A stretch of DNA of 64,000 bases from Allolobophora icterica (Eukaryota; Annelida; Clitellata; Crassiclitellata; Lumbricidae). Under the pieces are notes generated by a model. The model did no database searches. It had not been told where the DNA came from and saw nothing but the letters and a program-made list of their open reading frames with translations. Positions within the stretch are counted from its first letter, which is position 1. The number at the start of each line of letters is the position of its first letter. Both the position numbers and the translations under genes were made by a program. Below are positions 58,937 to 64,000 of this stretch, one piece after another. Where the stretch lies: the NCBI GenBank assembly GCA_963556255.1, contig OY744616.1:36618545-36682544 (forward strand). The letters run 5' to 3'.

Positions 58937-58975
<39 letters not shown>
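58280..58975. repeat. Cluster of (TTA)n arrays with two copies of an associated repeat
   Basis: Four TTA microsatellites (58284-58318, 58408-58525, 58756-58830, 58938-58975). The repeat family described at 51.8 kb follows the first and third. Between the second and third is a GC-richer segment (58526-58755) with AGCGCCTTGGAAGGCCACTG, ATTCGCGGGAGTCATCGG and TTTCGACAGCCGGCGACC, which may be the 5' part of the same element. Confidence 0.8.
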
Positions 58976-58977
<2 letters not shown>

Positions 58978-59019
58978 TGTAGTTATGAACCTGTTTGTGT
59001 GTCTGTTTGTGACAGTCTG

Positions 59020-59702
59020 GTTCAGGCACTGTGACATTTTTGTTCAATCACTGCATGACATTCTGTTTCAGTCACTGTGACATTCTGTTTCAATCACTGT
59101 GACATTCTGGTTGTCACTGTGACATTCTGGTTCAGTCACTGACATTCTGGTTCAGTCACTGTGACATTCTGGTTCAATCACTGTGACATTCTGGTTGTCA
59201 CTGTGACATTCTGGTTTAGTCACTGTGACATTCTGGTTCAGTCACTGTGACAATCTGGTTCAGTCACTGTGACATTCTGGTTCAATCACTGTGACATTCT
59301 GGTTGTCACTGTGACATTCTGGTTCAATCACTGTGACATTCTGGTTGTCACTGTGACATTCTGGTTCAGTCACTGACATTCTGGTTCAGTCACTGTGACA
59401 TTCTGGTTCAGTCACCATGACATTCTGGTTCAGTCACTGTGACATTCTGGTTCAGTCACTGTGACATTGTGGTTCGGTTGCTGTGACACTCTAGTTCAGT
59501 CACTGCAACATTCTGGTTCAGCCATTGTGACATTCTGGTTCAGTCAGTGTCACATTCTGGTTCAGTCACTGTGACATTGTGGTTCGGTTGCTGTGACACT
59601 CTAGTTCAGTCACTGCAACATTCTGGTTCAGCCATTGTGACATTCTAGTTCAGTCAGTGTGACATTCTGGTTCACTCACTGTGACATTCTGGTTCAGTCA
59701 CT
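59020..59702. repeat. 22-bp minisatellite
   Basis: About 30 copies of ACTGTGACATTCTGGTTCAG plus TC, with short variants lacking TTCAG (GTTGTCACTGTGACATTC) and a duplicated higher-order block at 59455-59560 and 59565-59670 (GTGGTTCGGTTGCTGTGACA). Confidence 0.95.
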
Positions 59703-59704
59703 TT

Positions 59705-60166
59705 AGTGCCCCTCTGTAATGCAGGCATTCTTATTCTTCATCCTCCTGCTTCTGCTAACCCACCCTTCCATCTGCCAATACCGAGTATTAATGAATGCCA
59801 CGCTACCACAGTCACACCATCAACGCCAAGTGAACGCACACAATATATACATCATACATACAAGCACGCATACATGTACACACATATAGAACTATATGTA
59901 TGCACTTATGTATCGTGTATAAATATACAAATACACATGCATATATGATGCATATTTGGCGTTTTCCGGCGACACGCCATCTGCAAATTTACGGCGAGAT
60001 AAACAAGTTGGATCGTGTCCTGCATTTGGACGTACAATGGAACCAGTCGCAGCCAATGATAGGAATATCATTGGAGCGCAATTGCTGGAATTTTCTTAAC
60101 GGATTTCCACGCCTGTATTCGACAGGGTACATACATGTCAGGCCTTCAACACAAGCGGAGATCGGG
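59705..60166. other. Unassigned sequence with a CpG-bearing block
   Basis: 59950-60130 is repeat-free and CpG-bearing (GGCGTTTTCCGGCGACACGC) with two CCAATGATA/ATCATTGG words arranged as an inverted pair at 60051-60077. It could be regulatory; nothing further can be shown. Confidence 0.35.
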
Positions 60167-60429
60167 GTGCGCGATAGGGAAGTGGTTAGCGTACTAGACT
60201 GTCAATCAAGAGGTCGGGGGTTCAAATGCCCGATAGGGCAGAAATTTGTTTTAAAATTTCTGCTCGACCTGTGCCCTAGCCAACTCAGCTACAATGAGTG
60301 CACTGTCCGTGGGAAGATGAGACGGCGAGGAAGAGGAATTCACCCGCCATCATATGCCGAGGCTAAGGAAAAAGACTTCATACCATGGCTGCTTCTCGGG
60401 CTTGCTGCTTCTGTTCGTCTTCTTCTTCA
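60167..60429 (+). mobile_element. SINE, tRNA-Asp-derived family
   Basis: Head GCGATAGGGAAGTGGTTAGC, ACTGTCAATCAAGAGG (GTC anticodon position) and GGGGGTTCAAATGCCC; body CCTAGCCAACTCAGCTACAA, GTCCGTGGGAAGATGAGACG, CATCATATGCCGAGGCTAAG and GACTTCATACCATGGCTGC; tail TCTTCTTCTTC. Small deletions distinguish it from the 56.3-kb copy. Long frames crossing it are not genes. Confidence 0.93.
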
Positions 60430-61259
60430 AACAGAACTGAGGAAGAAGAATGAGCGAGGAAAGCAGACCAGAAGGATGCAGAAACGATGAAGTACTGAAG
60501 GCAAGGACTGAGGATGGGGACACTATTCGAAGAATGCAAAAGATATGGAGAAGACGAGGAGAAAGGAAGGTGATGAGGATGATAATGACAGGATGGAGAC
60601 GTGCTGAAATAAGAAGTTTTAGAGGAGAATAAAAGGAACAGGAGGACGAGGATCACAAGGAGGAGGAGGAGGATTGGGAGGAAGAGGAGAAACAGAATGA
60701 GGAAGCAGAGGCAAATGAGCGCACAAGCCAAGCATCCGGTTGCCATGACGACTAATAGACAGTAAGGTAATGCAGTTAGCCGTGCAAGCGAGGAAGAGGC
60801 ACGGAGGAGAGGAATGGATAGAGGAACGGAAGGAAGAACGGCGGGAGGCAGGGAAGCATAGCTAGTGGAAGCAAGGCGGGGAAGGAGGGTTGATGGACAC
60901 AGATAATTGATTGCTCGGATTAACCACTTTAAGGGAGGATGATTAAGAGGAGATTATGATTCATCTGCCTAAGGATTTGAGTGAATTATGGTTAGACTGA
61001 GGGAACATGATGTCCACAGAGTCATTCCACTTGAGGAAAAATATGTCCAACGCTCCCCCACCCTCTCCCTCATTCTCTTCCTGTAGCTTCATATACCAGT
61101 AAACACTACTGCAGCATACTGCAAGTATCATTGCCCAAAATACTTTCCACTGTGAATTTCAATAACCTAAGCCAGACCGATTGAATAGAAACGACTTCCA
61201 TAGTGCTTCTGTGGTCTCAGTCATGGATTCCCATATAGTGGGCTAATGTGTAGGAGTTC
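60430..61259. other. Unassigned, partly purine-rich sequence
   Basis: 60430-60850 is rich in GAGGA/AGAAG. 60895-61010 is repeat-free with ATTGATTGCTCGGATTAACC and GATTATGATTCATC words. No gene recognised. Confidence 0.45.
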
Positions 61260-63254
61260 ATGTTCAGCTTACTGATAAGATCTGTCACTAAAGCTCGTCG
61301 TTTGGAGCGCGTGTTTCGCCGCAGTGGGCTCATGGTTGACAGAGCTGCCTGGGTGAAATTCGTTCGCACAATGCATCGTAGCTACAGGGACAAGGAGGGT
61401 CAATACTGGGAAAGCAAAATCAAGACCAGCTCCGGAGACCCGAGACGATTATGGTCCACCTTCAAGGACTTGTTAGGGAGCACAGGAGCTTCCTCCTCGA
61501 CGGCTCCTCCTCCGTTCTCGGCCGACGAATATGCCAACTTCTACGCCACTAAGATCGATGCTGTTCGTCGGGACACCGCTGACTCTCCTCCGCCCTCGTT
61601 CTCCTCGACTGAGTTTTCTTTGTCCACCCTTGCTCCAGTCACTGAGTCTGAGCTTCGCCGCCTCATTCTTGCCTCGCCTGCCAAGTCGTCGGAATTGGAT
61701 CCTCTTCCGACCTTTCTCATCCAGGAGCAAGTTGAAACTCTCCTTCCGTACCTGACGATTCTTTGTAACTCTTCTCTACGTGATGGTGTCTTGCCGGCTT
61801 CACAGAAACGTTCCATCATCTTGCCTACCCTGAAACAGATAGGCTTGGATCCCTCTAGCCCTTCGAATTTTAGGCCAATATCGAATGTTAGTTTCATATC
61901 TAAACTAATTGAGAAACTTGTAGCTTCTCAGCTACTGAGCTACCTAGACTCCAACAATCTTCTACCCTGCCGTCAGTCGGGTTTCCGTAAGGGACACTCT
62001 ACTTCTTAGTCTTCTTAATGATGTTTATAGTGCCATTGATCGCTCTCAACTTACTCTTCTTGCACTTTACGATGTTAGTGCAGCCTTCGACACGGTAGAT
62101 CATGATCTTCTACTGCGTCGCCTTTTTACCTCCTTTGGTATCTCCAACCTACCTCTACAGTGGCTTTCGTCATACCTATCTGACCGCACTTCGTCTACTG
62201 TCTTCCACTCCTCGCGTTCCCCTTGGATTCCTGTACCTGTTGGCCTCCCCCAGGGTTCTGTGCTTGGCCCTCTTCTTTATATCCTCTTTACTGCTGACCT
62301 CGAATCTGTTCTTGCTGCTAGTGCTCTTTCTAGCCATTCTTACGCTGATGATCTCCAGTCCTATCTGCATTGCTCTGCACGGGATGCTCTGAGTGCTGTT
62401 CGCTTGATGTCTCGTGCAACTGACACTCTATCTGCCTGGCTTTCTTCCAATCGCCTGAGACTTAATCCTCTTAAAACCCAGTACATATGGCTGGGTACTC
62501 GCCAGCAGTTAGCAAAACTTGACCTGACCCTTTTGGCTGCTGAATTTCCTCTAATATCATTTTCTACCTCTGTCCGGAACCTTGGTGTCATTCTTGACCA
62601 GGAACTAACCTTTACTAAGCACCTCTCTTCTCTGTCTCGCTCCTGTTTCTACCATCTCCGCCAGCTCAGGGTTGTTGCTCGCTCTCTCTCAGCCTCTGCT
62701 GCTTCAACTCTTATCCATGCCTTTGTTTGCTCTCGTTTAGATTATTGCTCTTCTCTATACACCGGTCTTCCTCAAACCCGCCTGTCCTTCCTTGAGAGGG
62801 TCCTGCGGTCTGCGGCGCGCCTTGTTGGCTCCATACCCCGCTATGGTAGTGTATCCTCCTACATGCATCATACTCTTCATTGGCTTCCCATCCGGCAGCG
62901 TATCCTGTATCGGCTTTGCTCTCTCGCCTGGCAATGTGTTTTGGGCATGGCTCCTTCCTACCTATGCTCTGTTTTCACTCTCTCTTCTTCGCTTACGGGT
63001 CGCTCAGCCCTCCGTTCCTCTTCTCGGGGCGACTTTATAGTCCCGTATGCCCGCACTGCTACTATGCAGCGCCGAGCATTCTCTGTCGCTGGTCCAACTG
63101 CGTGGAATGACTTACCACCTCTCCTTCGCCTGTCTCCTCGTACTCACCCGTCTTCTTTTTACGCTCTATTGAAGACTTTTCTCTTTGATCAGGCCTGGCT
63201 CGGGAGTGCCTCTGAGTAGAGCCCTTGAAGAGGCGCTATATAAATTCCATGATA
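61260..63254 (+). mobile_element. CR1/L2-like non-LTR retrotransposon, 5'-truncated, one frameshift
   Basis: Two consecutive open frames (61260-62009 and about 62005-63219) encode most of a LINE polyprotein after the endonuclease: a linker (RRLERVFRRSG, YWESKIKTSSGDPRRLWSTF), then reverse transcriptase blocks FRPISNVSFISKLIEKLVAS, LLPCRQSGFRKGHST, LYDVSAAFDTVDHDLL (motif A), GLPQGSVLGPLLYILF, SHSYADDLQSYLHC (catalytic YADD, motif C), RLNPLKTQYIWLG, RNLGVILDQELTF, then the C-terminal HTLHWLPIRQRILYRL and WNDLPPLLR typical of CR1/L2/Rex-type elements. A one-base net frameshift around 62003, where GHST should be followed by an E-T-A-type motif, is the only break seen. The 3' end reads AGGCGCTATATAAATT. 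It is the youngest-looking LINE in the window. The endonuclease is missing. Confidence 0.95.
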
Positions 63255-63272
63255 GATAGATAGATAGATAAA
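63255..63272 (+). repeat. (GATA)n tail of the LINE
   Basis: Four GATA units directly after the LINE terminus, as expected for CR1/L2-type elements, which end in short tandem repeats instead of poly(A). A GGGA-rich tract follows at 63298-63340. Confidence 0.92.
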
Positions 63273-63564
63273 GCTAATCGAAGTGAATGGCGAGTGGAAG
63301 GGAGTGAGGGAGGGAGGGAGGAAGGGAGGGAGGGAGGACATGTTTTAGTAACTTCATTTCTCAGTCTTATCTCCATCCAACCTGTGTTGTATGTCACTCA
63401 TTGCGGTTGATCTAACCAAAGCCTAGTTAGCAATTGGATGGCGACCGTCCGTCCCAACCGGTGTCAACCGATGCCTCCATCATTCAGGTCGTTAAGTGAG
63501 TACTAACCCAAGTTTAGAGACTAAATAGGTGACCTATTGATGGGTTTCTTCACATATGCAGAAT

Positions 63565-63772
63565 TGTGGGATAGGTACCCTGACTGGTTATAGCCCTTGC
63601 CTTGTAACGTGGACAGTAGAGGCTTGAGTCTCCTCCCTGAGATGGTTACTGTGTAGGGGCCTTAAGCAAGTCCTTCACTCACAATTATTCAGTGCCATTA
63701 GTCAATGCTTGGTCATTAGATAGTGGCACTTACTAAATGCTTAATAATAATAATAATTATTATTATTATTAT
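63565..63772 (+). mobile_element. SINE, tRNA-Thr-like family, full length
   Basis: GTGGGATAGGTACCCTGACT, GGTTATAGCCCTTGCC, TTGTAACGTGGACAGTAGAG (TGT at the anticodon position), GCTTGAGTCTCCTCCCTGAG (weak B box), ATGGTTACTGTGTAGGGGCC, AAGCAAGTCCTTCACTCACA, GTCAATGCTTGGTCATTAGA, TAGTGGCACTTACTAAATGC, then a TAA/TTA tail. It gives the complete layout of the family. Confidence 0.9.
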
Positions 63773-64000
63773 CCTTCGACTCTAGCAAAAGCAAAATGAG
63801 GTGTAAAAACATCTGTGTTATGCCTTTTGGTCAAATATTGCTTAGTTGACTCAAAAGTACATGTTAATAGTGGAACACTTGTGGAACACTTATAACATTT
63901 GGTGCTGGAAGAGTCAAGTATTCAACAGCTTTCGAACGGCTGTACAATCCATTAACCAGCTGATGTACAAGACACAGGCAAGCACAGTGAACTTAAGCAA
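63773..64000. other. Unassigned sequence at the right edge
   Basis: Unique-looking DNA with a local repetition of GTGGAACACTT at 63872-63892. No gene recognised. Confidence 0.5.

Noticed and set aside
59020..59702. Regular repeat spacing suggesting a CRISPR-like array
   Set aside because: Units are contiguous with no unique spacers, the context is animal DNA, and no cas-like genes are present. The same holds for 40645-41675 and 8755-9050.

Overview
The window is animal genomic DNA. It has no operons and no dense genes. It holds widely spaced, phase-1, GT-AG-bounded exons of one large gene, set in long introns full of microsatellites, minisatellites, tRNA-derived SINEs and fragments of non-LTR retrotransposons and DNA transposons. 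The repeats do not look mammalian. Intron size, CR1/RTE-type LINEs, tRNA-SINEs and heavy TGTC/GACA/ATAC/GAT microsatellites fit an invertebrate metazoan, perhaps a lophotrochozoan or another marine invertebrate. The species cannot be named from the sequence.

The one clear host gene is a LAR-type receptor protein tyrosine phosphatase (the PTPRF/PTPRD/PTPRS orthologue group, type IIa), on the minus strand and leaving the window at the left edge. Six exons are resolved with their splice sites: Ig1 (30888-31193), Ig2 first half (25281-25454), Ig2 second half (24054-24164), Ig3 (13388-13657), FN3-1 (11375-11677) and the start of FN3-2 (600-700). All codons split by introns join cleanly. The signal-peptide exon upstream of Ig1 was not found, nor were the remaining FN3 repeats, membrane segment and phosphatase domains, which should lie left of position 1.

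Region by region: 1-31 kb is the LAR locus with introns of about 1.1-10.7 kb. They hold two RTE-like LINE relics (3.1-3.9 and 14.0-14.9 kb), SINEs, a 401-bp MITE nested inside a SINE (7.4-8.0 kb), a hAT-type MITE with a perfect 8-bp target duplication (24.4-24.8 kb) and a decayed hAT transposase C-terminus (28.5 kb). 31-64 kb has no recognisable LAR exon and may be its 5' intron or intergenic DNA. It contains a CpG-rich block (32.3-32.8 kb), a broken, unidentified membrane-protein-like coding stretch (33.9-34.9 kb), a 1-kb minisatellite (40.6-41.7 kb), a SINE cluster (55.5-56.7 kb), a 22-bp minisatellite (59.0-59.7 kb) and a 5'-truncated but well-preserved CR1/L2-like LINE (61.3-63.3 kb).

Two SINE families recur: one with a tRNA-Asp(GTC)-like head and a TTC-rich tail (six copies, two with perfect target-site duplications), and one with a tRNA-Thr(TGT)-like head and a TAA/TAG-type tail (about eight copies). 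I found no intact free-standing RNA gene, no CRISPR and no defence or biosynthetic system. The most notable items are the LAR microexon sites, the SINE families, the nested MITE and the unidentified membrane-protein relic.
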